Shown here piece after piece: positions 36,164 through 46,299 of a stretch of 64,000 nucleotides of DNA. A program made the position numbers and the translations under genes. This stretch comes from Christiangramia portivictoriae DSM 23547 (lineage in GTDB: Bacteria; Bacteroidota; Bacteroidia; Flavobacteriales; Flavobacteriaceae), in contig NZ_AUHF01000001.1 of NCBI RefSeq assembly GCF_000423045.1, positions 620,001-684,000 on the forward strand, written 5' to 3'. Below the pieces are notes generated by a model. It was given only the letters and a program-made list of their open reading frames with translations, was not told the DNA's origin and searched no databases. Within the stretch, counting starts at the first letter, position 1. Every line of letters starts with the position of its first letter.

Positions 36164-37400
36164 TCTGGATCGTTGGGATGAGATCTTCGAGACCATCCGT
36201 AAAAATAAACTTCGAACTTTTCTCACGGGACTTTCAGTCGCATCGGGAATTTTTATCCTGGTGATTCTACTTGGAATTGGAGAAGGGATGAGAAATGGAA
36301 TTGCCCGTGAATTTGAGCAGGATGCTTCAAATTTGATGCTGGTGTATCCTGGAATGACCTCCAAGGAGTATAAGGGATTGAACCCGGGAAGGCGCATTCA
36401 GTTTAAGAATGAAGACTATGATCAAATCCTGCGACTATATGGGGATAAACTTGATAAAAGCGCCTCCTTATACCAGCAGTGGGGACAGGTGCTTACTTAT
36501 GGTAAAGAGTCTGGTTCCTACCAGGTCTACGGAAGTTTTCCCAGCTACCAGGTTCTGGAGAATAACACCTTGACTACAGGACGATTTATCAATATTTCAG
36601 ACCTGGACAATTCAGAAAAGAATATGGTGATAGGCCAGCGTATAAAGCTTGATCTTTTTAAAGATGAAGATCCTATTGGCAAATACGTTCAGGTCTCTGG
36701 AGTGAACTTTAAAATTGTTGGAGTTTATACCGATCCTGGCGGGGAACGTGAAGAATCCCGTGCCATCATTCCCATTACTACTGCGCAAAAAGCTTTTGGA
36801 GGTGGAAATGATATAGCCCGAATGTATCTTACACTTAAACCTGAAGACAATTTTGACAAGTCTGTAGCCGCTTCCACGCAGTTTACAGCAGAACTGGACC
36901 AATTCTTAAAGGAACGACATACTGTTGCGCCAGATGATAACAGTGCGATCTACGTCAATAACTCTCTTGAAAATGCAAAACGCTTTTTCACTTTGATGGA
37001 CATGATCAAATTGTTCTTCTGGGGTGTTGGTGTTTGCACGATCATCGCGGGTGTAGTGGGGGTAAGTAACATCATGCTTATTATCGTAAAAGAGCGCACC
37101 CGTGAAATTGGCGTAAGGAAAGCTTTGGGAGCTCAGCCACTTTCAATTATTGGAATGGTGCTTCATGAATCGATTTTTGTGACGGCCATTGCCGGTTTCC
37201 TGGGGCTCATATTTAGTCTCGCCTTACTGGAGTTTGTAGGGCCCATGATCGAAACTCAATATATTTATAACCCAACCGTTAATTTTACGGTAGCGATCAA
37301 TACGGTGTTTATCCTGGTAATTGCAGGAGCACTGGCGGGATTCTTCCCGGCCTGGAGAGCAGCCAGGATCAAACCAATTGTAGCACTAAGAGACGAATAG
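36156..37400 (+). CDS. MacB-type ABC transporter permease (first)
   Basis: 414-residue permease with the MacB layout: an N-terminal helix near residues 22-42 (FLTGLSVASGIFILVILLGIG), a large periplasmic domain (about 45-280) and three C-terminal helices in an FtsX-like domain (WGVGVCTIIAGVVGVSNIMLIIVKERTREIGVRKALGA). It overlaps the ATPase gene by 8 bp and is followed 1 bp later by a paralogous permease. The pair probably forms a heterodimer, unlike the MacB homodimer. No ATPase domain is fused. Confidence 0.93.
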   Translation: MFDLDRWDEIFETIRKNKLRTFLTGLSVASGIFILVILLGIGEGMRNGIAREFEQDASNLMLVYPGMTSKEYKGLNPGRRIQFKNEDYDQILRLYGDKLDKSASLYQQWGQVLTYGKESGSYQVYGSFPSYQVLENNTLTTGRFINISDLDNSEKNMVIGQRIKLDLFKDEDPIGKYVQVSGVNFKIVGVYTDPGGEREESRAIIPITTAQKAFGGGNDIARMYLTLKPEDNFDKSVAASTQFTAELDQFLKERHTVAPDDNSAIYVNNSLENAKRFFTLMDMIKLFFWGVGVCTIIAGVVGVSNIMLIIVKERTREIGVRKALGAQPLSIIGMVLHESIFVTAIAGFLGLIFSLALLEFVGPMIETQYIYNPTVNFTVAINTVFILVIAGALAGFFPAWRAARIKPIVALRDE

Positions 37401-37401
37401 T

Positions 37402-38664
37402 ATGTTTAGTAGAGATCGTTGGAATGAGATTATAGAAGCGTTAACCTCGAACTGGTTTAGAACCTTAATGACCGCGTTTGGAGTCCTGTGGGGGATATTC
37501 ATACTGGTAATTCTGCTTGCTGCCGGGAAGGGACTTGAAAACGGCGTAAAACAGGGATTTGGCGGTATTGCCACCAATACCATGTTCATGTGGACACAAG
37601 TAGCGTCAAGACCTTATAAGGGTATGCCGAAAGGTAGATTCTACAGCTTTGAAGTAGAAGATGTGGCAGCCATCGAGCGGGAAATACCAGATCTCAGGTT
37701 TGTTTCTCCCAGGAATCAGCTGGGTGGTTTTGGTGGAGAGAATAATGTGGTACGTGGCTTGAATACCGGAGCTTTCAATGTTTATGGTGATTATCCGGAA
37801 ATCATTCAGCAGGAACCCATGGATATTACTTCTGGCAGGTTCGTGAATCATTCAGATATCGAACAGAAAAGGAAGGTTGCGGTTATAGGAACCGGGGTAC
37901 AGGCTGCGCTTTACGATAAGGGTGAAGATCCGCTAGGAACTTATATCAAGATTAGCGGAGTGAATTTCATGGTTATTGGAACTTACAAAAAGAAAAGTCG
38001 GGGTGGTGATGCCGAGGAAGGACAGAAAGAAATTTTTGTTCCTTTTACCGCATTTTCTCAGGCTTTCAATCGCGGGAATAAAGTAGGCTGGATGGCCATT
38101 ACTGCCCAGGACAATAATAGTATAACCGCACTAAAAGGAGATATCATCGATTTGGTCAAGGAACGTCATAAAATTCATCCAGAGGATGATCGTGCCGTAG
38201 GCAATTTCGATCTATACCAGGAGTTTTCTAAAGTAAACGGACTGTTCGTAGCGCTCAAAGCTGTGGCATATTTCGTAGGTGTGCTGGTATTACTTTCAGG
38301 AATTATCGGGATTAGTAATATTATGCTCATCGTAGTGAAAGAGCGAACCAATGAAATTGGTGTGCGAAGAGCGCTTGGAGCAACTCCGTGGTCTATAAGA
38401 GGGCAGATCCTAATGGAGTCCATCTTTCTTACCATCATTTCAGGTATGAGTGGAATCATTCTGGCTACCGGGGTGATCTGGCTGGTCAATTTCCAACTGG
38501 AGCAGATGGATACTTCAGAAATGATGTTTTTAAACCCTTCCGTAGACCTGGGAGTGGTAATCGTCGCCCTTAGTATTTTAATAATCTCTGGTCTTCTGGC
38601 CGGCCTTATACCTGCACAGCACGCCATCAAGGTAAAACCTGTGGATGCGCTGCGTACTGAATAG
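37402..38664 (+). CDS. MacB-type ABC transporter permease (second)
   Basis: 420-residue paralogue of the preceding permease, with the same start (MFSRDRWNEIIEAL), N-terminal helix and C-terminal FtsX-like domain (GIIGISNIMLIVVKERTNEIGVRRALGATPWSIRGQIL). About one third of the residues look identical to the first copy. Both keep the ERT-EIGVR-ALGA signature, so both are likely functional. Located one base after the first copy. Confidence 0.93.
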   Translation: MFSRDRWNEIIEALTSNWFRTLMTAFGVLWGIFILVILLAAGKGLENGVKQGFGGIATNTMFMWTQVASRPYKGMPKGRFYSFEVEDVAAIEREIPDLRFVSPRNQLGGFGGENNVVRGLNTGAFNVYGDYPEIIQQEPMDITSGRFVNHSDIEQKRKVAVIGTGVQAALYDKGEDPLGTYIKISGVNFMVIGTYKKKSRGGDAEEGQKEIFVPFTAFSQAFNRGNKVGWMAITAQDNNSITALKGDIIDLVKERHKIHPEDDRAVGNFDLYQEFSKVNGLFVALKAVAYFVGVLVLLSGIIGISNIMLIVVKERTNEIGVRRALGATPWSIRGQILMESIFLTIISGMSGIILATGVIWLVNFQLEQMDTSEMMFLNPSVDLGVVIVALSILIISGLLAGLIPAQHAIKVKPVDALRTE

Positions 38665-38690
38665 TTAGTAAATAGAAACACAATCAAGAA

Positions 38691-39809
38691 ATGAAAAAAT
38701 TTGTAACCATCGGAATTTTAGTGTTAATAGCGGTGACCTTCGTTGGGGCGCTTTATTATCTCTATCAAAAAAGTGAAGAAGCTCCAGTTGTCTACCAGAC
38801 CGAAGAACCTTCAGAACAAACTATTATCAAGAAAACCGTAGCAACCGGGAAGATCGTTCCGAAGGAAGAAGTGCTCATCAAGCCAAATATTTCAGGAATT
38901 ATCGATGAAATATATATCGAGGCTGGAGATAAGATCAAACAAGGGGATCTAATTGCCAAAATTCGCGTTATACCAAATGTTTCATCACTACAAAGCGCGA
39001 AAGATAACGTGGCCACTGCCCGTATCAACCTTGATAACGAAAAGAAAGTATATCAAAGACAGAAGGAACTGTACGATAAAGGCGTGATCTCTGCAAATGA
39101 TTATGATGCTGCTGAAGTTTCTTATCAAAGAAGTCAGCAGAATTTTCGCTCAGCACAGCAAAATTACGAGATCGTCAAAACCGGAACCACCAGTGGTATA
39201 GGTAGTGCGGCGAATACCCTCATACGTTCCACGGTTGAAGGAATGGTGCTGGATGTTCCGGTGAAGACCGGAAACCAGGTGATCGAAAGCAACAATTTTA
39301 ATGATGGTACTACCATTGCTACTCTGGCAGATGTGAATGAAATGATCTTTGAAGGGAAAGTGGATGAAAGTGAAGTTGGAAAGATCAAAGAAGATCTCCC
39401 TCTTGAAGTAACCGTTGGTGCCATCGAGAATAAATCTTTCGATGCAGTACTGGACTACATTGCTCCCAAAGGAGTAGAGGAGAACGGTGCCATCCAGTTT
39501 GAGATCAAAGGAACCCTGAACAAAGCAGATACAACCTTTATTAGAGCCGGACTCAGCGCCAATGCCTCTATTATTCTGGCAAAGGCCACAGATGTACTGG
39601 CCATTAAGGAGGCTCTGGTTCAGTTTGATGATGAGACCAAGAAACCTTTTGTGGAGATCATGACCGGAGATCAGGAATTTGAACGCAGGGAAATTGAACT
39701 TGGGGTAAGCGACGGTATTCATGTGGAGGTTACCCAGGGACTGGAAATGAATGATAAAATCAAGGTATGGAATCAGCTTAAAGCTCCCCAAAATCTTGCT
39801 CAAAACTAG
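38691..39809 (+). CDS. Periplasmic adaptor protein, HlyD/MacA type (first)
   Basis: 372-residue membrane-fusion protein. It has an N-terminal membrane anchor (about 5-23), a lipoyl/barrel-sandwich half (KIVPKEEVLIKPNISGIIDEIYIEAGDKIKQGDLIAKIRV), a coiled-coil hairpin with about 35 residues per arm (QSAKDNVATARINLDNEKKVYQRQ...), and a beta-barrel half toward the C-terminus. It bridges the ABC permeases to the TolC-type channel. It lies 26 bp after the second permease. Confidence 0.9.
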   Translation: MKKFVTIGILVLIAVTFVGALYYLYQKSEEAPVVYQTEEPSEQTIIKKTVATGKIVPKEEVLIKPNISGIIDEIYIEAGDKIKQGDLIAKIRVIPNVSSLQSAKDNVATARINLDNEKKVYQRQKELYDKGVISANDYDAAEVSYQRSQQNFRSAQQNYEIVKTGTTSGIGSAANTLIRSTVEGMVLDVPVKTGNQVIESNNFNDGTTIATLADVNEMIFEGKVDESEVGKIKEDLPLEVTVGAIENKSFDAVLDYIAPKGVEENGAIQFEIKGTLNKADTTFIRAGLSANASIILAKATDVLAIKEALVQFDDETKKPFVEIMTGDQEFERREIELGVSDGIHVEVTQGLEMNDKIKVWNQLKAPQNLAQN

Positions 39810-39870
39810 AATTTAATTTTTAGGTGTAACAACCTGTACCTTTTAAAGACATATCATACAGAATTATATT

Positions 39871-41307
39871 ATGAAAAATTATAGTTTACTTGTTAGCTTT
39901 TTTCTTTTCTGCGGAATGATGAGCGCGCAGCAGAAAGAGTGGACACTGGAAGAATGTGTGGAGTACGCATTGCAGAATAACATTCAGGTTAAACAATCTG
40001 AACTTGATCTGGAACTCTCTGAAATAGAGAAGCTGGATGCTTTGGGCAATTTCATTCCAAGTATCAACGGGCAGGCCACCAATGCATGGAATACCGGTCT
40101 TACTCAGAACGTGACCACTGGAATTCTTCAGAATCAAACGGTAAGAAACTTCTCTGCAAATTTAACTGCGGGTCTTACTATTTTCGACGGACTACGAAAT
40201 TTCAAACAACTTCAAAGAGCTAAGATTTCAAGACTGGCCAGCCAGTATTCGCTGGATAAGATGGAGGATGATATCGCCCTGTTTGTGGCAGATGCGTATT
40301 TGCAGGTATTATTCAGTAAACAAAACCTTGATGTACTACAGGCACAGAATGAAGTGACCAGAGAACAATTACAGCGTACTGAAGACCTGGTGGAAGCCGG
40401 TGTGTTGCCGCAGGGTGATCTACTGGAAATCAGGGCTACCATGGCAGATGAGAAACAGCGAATCATTCTTGCAGAAAACCAGATCCAGATTTCTCTTATC
40501 AGCCTGGCTCAAACCTTAGGTTTTAGAGATTATCAGAATTTTGATATTGTAGATCGTGATTATGCGGTCTTCGGAAACGAGATCCTGGCGAACTCTGTGT
40601 ATGATGTGATTGAAAAGGCTAAGGAGGAACGATCAGAATTAAAAATAGCTGAAGCTAACCGAGACCTGGCAGAACAGGATGTTGCTCTGGCGAAAGGAGC
40701 TTACCTGCCAACTTTAGGAGCTTTCTTTAACTATAATACCAGGGAAACAGGACAGGGTAGAATCACCGGGGCAGTACTGGATCCTACAGAGCCTACAAGA
40801 CAAATTGGTTTGGTGCAGGATACAGAACAAATTGTGGTTGCCCCCAATACGATACCAACACTTGGAAGTCCGCTGCCATTTTTCGATCAGTTATACAGAA
40901 ATGACGGGATTAGTTATGGGTTTCAGTTGAGTATTCCGTTCTTAAACGGGTTTTCCACACGAAATGCAGTAAAAAGAAACGAGATCAATGTAAAAAGAGC
41001 CGAGTTCCAGTTGGAGCAGGCAGAACTTGATCTGGAAGCTAATGTGTACCAGGCGTATACAGATGCTAAAGGAGCTTTTGAAGCCTATGAGGCTGCTTTA
41101 GTAGCTTCCGAAGCGCAGGAAAAAGCTTTTGAATATGCTACAGAGCGTTACGATGTTGGTCTTACCAACGCATTTGATTTTAGCCAGGCTAAGATCCGTT
41201 TTGAGAATACGCAAAGAGAGGCGTTAAGAGCCAAATACGATTATATTTTTAAACTGAAAGTTGTAGAACTTTATTTTGGAATTCCGGTTAGGGATTTAAA
41301 ACTGTAA
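39871..41307 (+). CDS. TolC-family outer-membrane efflux protein
   Basis: 478-residue outer-membrane channel. Signal peptide to about residue 19 (MSAQ), then two repeated TolC (OEP) halves with the typical WTLEECVEYALQNNIQVKQSELDLELSEIE start and the second-half QLSIPFLNGFSTRNAVKRNEINVKRAEFQLEQAELDLEANVYQAY. It is surrounded by two adaptor genes, so it is the outer-membrane exit of the exporter. A 61-bp gap separates it from the first adaptor. Confidence 0.93.
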   Translation: MKNYSLLVSFFLFCGMMSAQQKEWTLEECVEYALQNNIQVKQSELDLELSEIEKLDALGNFIPSINGQATNAWNTGLTQNVTTGILQNQTVRNFSANLTAGLTIFDGLRNFKQLQRAKISRLASQYSLDKMEDDIALFVADAYLQVLFSKQNLDVLQAQNEVTREQLQRTEDLVEAGVLPQGDLLEIRATMADEKQRIILAENQIQISLISLAQTLGFRDYQNFDIVDRDYAVFGNEILANSVYDVIEKAKEERSELKIAEANRDLAEQDVALAKGAYLPTLGAFFNYNTRETGQGRITGAVLDPTEPTRQIGLVQDTEQIVVAPNTIPTLGSPLPFFDQLYRNDGISYGFQLSIPFLNGFSTRNAVKRNEINVKRAEFQLEQAELDLEANVYQAYTDAKGAFEAYEAALVASEAQEKAFEYATERYDVGLTNAFDFSQAKIRFENTQREALRAKYDYIFKLKVVELYFGIPVRDLKL

Positions 41308-41310
41308 ATA

Positions 41311-42594
41311 ATGAATAAGAAGAAGCTTTTCATCATCCTTGGGATCATCATCGTTTTAATCGTTGTCTTAGTAGCTGGTAAGAAAGCCGGTTGGTTTGGT
41401 AGCTCAGCCAATATCAAAGAAGTGGAGATCACTGAAATTGAACCGGTAGACATTATCGAAACCGTTTCGGCGACAGGAAAAATTCAGCCGGAGGTGGAAG
41501 TTAAACTTTCTTCTGAAGTTTCCGGAGAGATCATTGAACTACCGGTAGTTGAAGGTCAGCTTGTGGAAAAAGGAGATCTGCTGGTAAAAGTAAATCCTGA
41601 TATTTACCAGTCCAGCGTACAGAGAGCCAGAGCAAGTTATTCAAACTCCAAAGCGAATTATGCACAGACGCAGGCGAATTTGAAGCAGGCTGAAGCCGAC
41701 TTTAATCGTAACAAAACCCTGTTTGAAAAAGGAGTGATCTCAAAAGCTGAATGGGATGGTGTTGTTTCCAATTATGAAATGGCGGAGGCTAACAAAGAAT
41801 CTGCCTATTACAGCATGCAAAGTAGTGCTGCTACGGTGACCGAGGCGACAGATAACCTTGGGCGTACCAATATTTATGCTCCAATGAGCGGTACGATTTC
41901 TAAACTGGATGCCGAGCTTGGAGAAAGGGTTGTAGGTACTCAGCAGATGGCGGGAACCGAAATTCTTCGTGTGGCGAATCTTGACAACATGGAAGTTGAG
42001 GTAGATGTAAATGAAAATGATATCGTTAAAGTAAGCGTGGGAGATTCCACAATGGTGGAGGTTGATGCATATCTAGGCAAGGATTTCAAAGGAATCGTTA
42101 CTGAAATTAGCAATACTGCAGATAATACTCTTACCACAGATCAGGTTACAAACTTTAAGGTTAAAGTTCGTATTCTCAAGGAATCATACGAGGACCTGAT
42201 GGAAGGAAAGCCAGAGAGTTATTCACCATTTCGACCGGGAATGACTGCAACTGTAGATATTATCACGAATAAACGAATGAAAGTAATAGGAGTGCCTATT
42301 AGTTCGATCGTGATCAAATCTGATACTACGGCAACCAAGAAAACTTATGGAACGGCACCTGCCAGCGAAGGAAGTGAAAAATTTGAATGTGTGTTTGTAA
42401 AAGACGGACAAAAAGCTAAACTTCGCGTCGTGGAAACCGGCATTCAGGACGATGCTCAGATCGAGATCACCAAAGGCCTGAAGAAAGGTGATGTAGTAAT
42501 CACCGGCCCTTACAATACCGTTACCAAAAGTCTTAATACCGGAGATGATATCGAGGTGAAAAAGCAACAAACGGAGGAAGAAGAGGCCGAATAA
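41311..42594 (+). CDS. Periplasmic adaptor protein, HlyD/MacA type (second)
   Basis: 427-residue membrane-fusion protein. An N-terminal helix (about 4-24), a lipoyl half (VKLSSEVSGEIIELPVVEGQLVEKGDLLVKVNPD), a coiled coil (about 95-160), a second lipoyl strand set (TNIYAPMSGTISKLDAELGERVVGTQQMAGTEILRVANLDNMEVEVDVNE) and a beta-barrel end. It starts 3 bp after the tolC stop. It is longer than the first adaptor and only weakly similar. The last residues are acidic. The exporter substrate is unknown. Confidence 0.9.
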   Translation: MNKKKLFIILGIIIVLIVVLVAGKKAGWFGSSANIKEVEITEIEPVDIIETVSATGKIQPEVEVKLSSEVSGEIIELPVVEGQLVEKGDLLVKVNPDIYQSSVQRARASYSNSKANYAQTQANLKQAEADFNRNKTLFEKGVISKAEWDGVVSNYEMAEANKESAYYSMQSSAATVTEATDNLGRTNIYAPMSGTISKLDAELGERVVGTQQMAGTEILRVANLDNMEVEVDVNENDIVKVSVGDSTMVEVDAYLGKDFKGIVTEISNTADNTLTTDQVTNFKVKVRILKESYEDLMEGKPESYSPFRPGMTATVDIITNKRMKVIGVPISSIVIKSDTTATKKTYGTAPASEGSEKFECVFVKDGQKAKLRVVETGIQDDAQIEITKGLKKGDVVITGPYNTVTKSLNTGDDIEVKKQQTEEEEAE

Positions 42595-42605
42595 ACTTTT
42601 AAGAT

Positions 42606-43265
42606 TTGGCAACTATTTTATGTCTTGAAACGGCTACGACCAACTGTTCAGGTGGTCTTTCTCTGGATGGAAAACTAATTAGCCTCAAAGAAGACAATAC
42701 CAAAGGGTATTCCCATGCTGAAAAACTACATCTGTTTATTCAGGATGTATTAAAGGATTCTGGGAAAACGCTTCAGGATCTAGACGCCATCGCTATTAGC
42801 AAAGGTCCGGGATCGTATACAGGTTTGAGAATAGGAGTATCAGCTGCCAAGGGTTTATGTTTTTCTCTTAACATTCCAATGATCTCTGTGCCAACCCTGG
42901 ATTTACTGGCACAACAATTAAAGAGCGAACCTGGAATGAAGATCGCCATGCTGGATGCCAGAAGAATGGAAGTCTATGCTGCTGTTTTTTCTGAAGATCT
43001 AACGCAGGTACGCGATACGAATGCTGAAATCCTGGATGAAAATTCTTTTGCAGATTACCTTCAGAAGTCCAGGGTGCATTTCATTGGGAATGGCGTGGCG
43101 AAGTTCCGCGAGATCATCTCTTCTGAAAATGCTGTATTCCACGAACAAAAATTCCCTTCAGCTTCAGAAATGGCAGAAATCGCAGAGAGTAAGTACAAAA
43201 AAAGCGACACCGAAGATGTCGCATATTTTGAGCCTTATTACCTCAAGGATTTTTTGATTGGCTAA
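42606..43265 (+). CDS. tsaB: tRNA threonylcarbamoyladenosine biosynthesis protein TsaB
   Basis: 219-residue ASKHA-fold protein, part of the complex making t6A37 in tRNA. The N-terminal pattern MATILCLETATTNCSGGLSLDG and the ISKGPGSYTGLRIGVSAAKGLCF block are diagnostic. The start is TTG 42606, giving exactly the usual N-terminus; no ATG fits. It begins 11 bp after the adaptor gene. Its stop codon directly abuts the stop of the convergent MscS gene. Confidence 0.95.
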   Translation: MATILCLETATTNCSGGLSLDGKLISLKEDNTKGYSHAEKLHLFIQDVLKDSGKTLQDLDAIAISKGPGSYTGLRIGVSAAKGLCFSLNIPMISVPTLDLLAQQLKSEPGMKIAMLDARRMEVYAAVFSEDLTQVRDTNAEILDENSFADYLQKSRVHFIGNGVAKFREIISSENAVFHEQKFPSASEMAEIAESKYKKSDTEDVAYFEPYYLKDFLIG

Positions 43266-44132
43266 TTATTCTGCCGATCTCCTGTCTCTTTCAGTTCCTC
43301 TCATTTTCGTTTGATCATACAGGTAAACATCTCTTTGTGGATAAGGAATGGTCATTCCGGCTTCCTCGAGTCTTATTTTACCTTCTTCGATCATATACCA
43401 GTGCAGATCCCAGAAATCTGGTAATTCAGCAAAATAACGTACAGAGAAGTTTACTGAACTGTCACCAAGTTCAGAAACAATGATCTGTGGTGCCGGATCT
43501 TTCAGAATTTTTTCCTGTTCCATCACCATATTGGTAAGGACTTCTTTCGCTTTCTTAATATCATCATCGTAAGAAATCCCGAAGCTTAGGTTTTCTTTAC
43601 GAGTTTTATTGAAGCTGTAATTCGTAATATTATCATTGCTTAGTTCTCCATTTGGGATCACAACTCTCTGATTCCCGAAGGTATCCAGTTTGGTATAAAA
43701 CAAGGAGATTTCCACAACGCTTCCAGAAACTCCCTGTGCTTCGATCCAATCTCCAACCTTAAAGGGTTTTAAAACGATGATAAGCACTCCACCAGCGAGA
43801 TTTGACAGCGAACCCTGCAAGGCCAGACCAATGGCAAGACCTGCGGCACCAATTGCGGCGACAAGAGAAGCGCTCTCCACTCCAAGCTGCGTGATCACCA
43901 GTACGAATAAAAGTACTTTTAGACCCCAGCTAGCTGCATTTACAGTAAATTTTTCAAGTGTAGGATCATAATCCTTCTTGTCGAATAGTTTCTTTAAATA
44001 TTTTACAATGAGTTTAATCACCCAAAGTCCTACAAGCAGCAGCACGATCGCACCGATTAGCGTAGGGAGATAATCGATAAATTTGTTAGCGTATTCTTTC
44101 GCGATTTCGCCGTAGTTGTTCAACTTGTCCAT
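43266..44132 (-). CDS. Small-conductance mechanosensitive channel (MscS family)
   Basis: 288-residue MscS channel protecting against hypo-osmotic shock. Three membrane helices: about 18-40, 65-85 and the pore helix with the glycine/alanine pattern AAIGAAGLAIGLALQGSLSNLAGG (about 92-117). The beta-domain GDWIEAQGVSGSVVEISLFYTKLDTFGNQRVVIPNGELS follows. Length matches E. coli MscS (286). Promoter not clear. Confidence 0.93.
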   Translation of the reverse strand: MDKLNNYGEIAKEYANKFIDYLPTLIGAIVLLLVGLWVIKLIVKYLKKLFDKKDYDPTLEKFTVNAASWGLKVLLFVLVITQLGVESASLVAAIGAAGLAIGLALQGSLSNLAGGVLIIVLKPFKVGDWIEAQGVSGSVVEISLFYTKLDTFGNQRVVIPNGELSNDNITNYSFNKTRKENLSFGISYDDDIKKAKEVLTNMVMEQEKILKDPAPQIIVSELGDSSVNFSVRYFAELPDFWDLHWYMIEEGKIRLEEAGMTIPYPQRDVYLYDQTKMRGTERDRRSAE

Positions 44133-44209
44133 TCTTTTTTATCTAATTTAAGTTCAAGCCCCTATTCTAAAAAATTAGAGGGCATATCCTGTTTATTTTT
44201 TGTTAAAAA

Positions 44210-46246
44210 TTAAATCATCTGTTCCAAAGCATCCCTGAAGCTACGAACTGGAAGCTGGCATTTACCCTCTTCACAAATATAGATCAATGATTCGCCGCTT
44301 TTTAACCGTTCTTTTAAAATGCCAAGCTCAGACTCTTTTTTGGTAGCAGCGAGCACTTTATTTGGTACATAATACTGCTGGAAATTTTCACTCAATTTTT
44401 CTGCATTGTTTCCAGTGATCGCGATCTCGTAAAAAGGATGAGTAAAATTCAGTAATAACATCAGCCAGTTGGAGTAGGATTGTGCATAATCCTTGATCTC
44501 TGGTAGTACCGCCTGCAACATTTGTTCGGCCCGGTTAACATAGGCTGTATTGCCAGTAAGTTTACCCAGCCTGTAGTAATTATGCGCCATAACCGAGTTG
44601 GCTGCGGGAATTACATTATCCTGTACATCGATGAGCCTGTTGATCAACGCCCGATCTCTGGAGGAGGTAAAATAAAATAACCCGGTTTTATCGTCATTAA
44701 AATCCTGCTCCACTATGCCAAGCAAAGTTTTCGCTACGTCGAGAAATTTTTCATCGAAGCCAGCCTCGTAAAGATCCAGTAGCGCCTGAATCACAAAAGC
44801 ATAATCCTCAAGATACCCGTTGATCCTGCTAGTGCCGTTTTTATAGGTATGGAAGAGTCGGTTATCTTCCTGAACGAGGTTTTCCAGAATAAACTTTATG
44901 GCGGCTTCAGCTTTTTTAAGATACTCTTTCTTCTGAAGTGCCTGAAAAGCATGACAATATCCACTAATCATCATCGCATTCCACGAAGTAATGGATTTAT
45001 CGTCAAGTCCGGGTTTCGACCGTTTAGATCTTTCAGACCTTAATTTTTTCTGAAGCTCTTCCAGATTGATGTTCAGATCATCCCAACTTAGTTGGAGTTG
45101 GGCTGAAAGTTCCTCGAGGCTCTGAGTTCGAATAAGGACGTACTGATCTTTTTCCCAGATTCCGAAGGAATCAATACGGTAAACCTGGGAGAAGAATTCA
45201 AAATCATCCTGAAGAATTTCCTTTAGTTGTTCTTTGGTCCAAACATAAAAAGCACCTTCTTCAGATCGTCCATCACCATTTTCACTATCGGCATCCAGCG
45301 CAGAGTAAAATGCTCCAGATTCATCCTGAAGATCATTTTCTACAAACTTGAGTGTGTTTTCAACCACCTGAGCATACCACCTGTTATTCGTGATTTTATA
45401 CAAATTTGCATAGGAGCTTACCAGTTGCGCATTATCGTAAAGCATTTTCTCGAAATGCGGTACGTGCCATTTTTCATCTACAGAGTACCTCGAGAAACCT
45501 CCATCTAGGGGATCGTAAACGCCTCCCCAGGATATTTTATTAAAAGTATGCTGCACATATCCTAGAAGTTCTGAGTCCTTTTCCTGACGGGCAAATCTTA
45601 ATAAAAAATCATAGTTGGATGGCATCATGAACTTAGGACTCCTGTTGTACCCGCCATTTTGATGATCCATGACAGATTTCCATTTTGATAGAATCCCCTC
45701 AAAAAGAGAGCTATCCAGATTTTTCTGTACTTCAGGCGTATTGATGATCTGCATTTGAGACATCCCGTCCTCAAGTTTGGCGGCATATTCCAGAAGTTTC
45801 TCTGGTTGCTGCTCAAACAATCGGGCGATTTGAGTAAGCGCAGATTTCCATTGCTCCTTTTGGAAATAAGTACCGCCCCATACCGGTCTTCCATCGGGCA
45901 AGGCGACCACATTCATTGGCCAGCCTCCCATCCCGGTCATTGCCTGTACCGCGTTCATGTAAACCTGGTCTACATCGGGTCTCTCCTCGCGATCTACCTT
46001 TACAGAGATGTAATTTTCATTCATGATGGCAGCTACTTCGGGATCTTCAAAACTCTCATGCTCCATTACATGACACCAGTGACAGGCTGAGTATCCTACA
46101 CTTATTAAAAGCAGTTTATTCTTCTCTACAGCTTCCTCCAGAGAGCGATCGTTCCAGGGACGCCAGTCTACAGGGTTATGTGCATGCTGCAGGAGATATG
46201 GACTGCTTTCATCGATAAGCTGATTGGTATGCTTATGGTTTTTCAT
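44210..46246 (-). CDS. YyaL-type DUF255 protein (thioredoxin and alpha/alpha-barrel domains)
   Basis: 678-residue protein of the SSP411/YyaL family. The N-terminal thioredoxin-like DUF255 domain (about 1-165) carries the pattern LISVGYSACHWCHVMEHESFED with a CxxC-like CHWC. The remainder (about 190-678) is a helical barrel like those of glycoside hydrolase/epimerase families, with the DGGFSRYSVDEKWHVPHFEKMLYDNAQL block. Family function is not established; it is widely conserved. The 152-bp gap upstream, divergent from the phosphate transporter, holds an inverted repeat (46300-46313). Confidence 0.88.
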   Translation of the reverse strand: MKNHKHTNQLIDESSPYLLQHAHNPVDWRPWNDRSLEEAVEKNKLLLISVGYSACHWCHVMEHESFEDPEVAAIMNENYISVKVDREERPDVDQVYMNAVQAMTGMGGWPMNVVALPDGRPVWGGTYFQKEQWKSALTQIARLFEQQPEKLLEYAAKLEDGMSQMQIINTPEVQKNLDSSLFEGILSKWKSVMDHQNGGYNRSPKFMMPSNYDFLLRFARQEKDSELLGYVQHTFNKISWGGVYDPLDGGFSRYSVDEKWHVPHFEKMLYDNAQLVSSYANLYKITNNRWYAQVVENTLKFVENDLQDESGAFYSALDADSENGDGRSEEGAFYVWTKEQLKEILQDDFEFFSQVYRIDSFGIWEKDQYVLIRTQSLEELSAQLQLSWDDLNINLEELQKKLRSERSKRSKPGLDDKSITSWNAMMISGYCHAFQALQKKEYLKKAEAAIKFILENLVQEDNRLFHTYKNGTSRINGYLEDYAFVIQALLDLYEAGFDEKFLDVAKTLLGIVEQDFNDDKTGLFYFTSSRDRALINRLIDVQDNVIPAANSVMAHNYYRLGKLTGNTAYVNRAEQMLQAVLPEIKDYAQSYSNWLMLLLNFTHPFYEIAITGNNAEKLSENFQQYYVPNKVLAATKKESELGILKERLKSGESLIYICEEGKCQLPVRSFRDALEQMI

Positions 46247-46299
46247 AATTGTGTGAGGATAGATTTGATCTACAAAAAGCTAAAATTAAGACGATTGTG

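Noticed and set aside
39150-39803. A 217-residue minus-strand reading frame
   Set aside because: Lies wholly within the first adaptor gene on the opposite strand, has no family motifs, and the plus-strand gene is clear.
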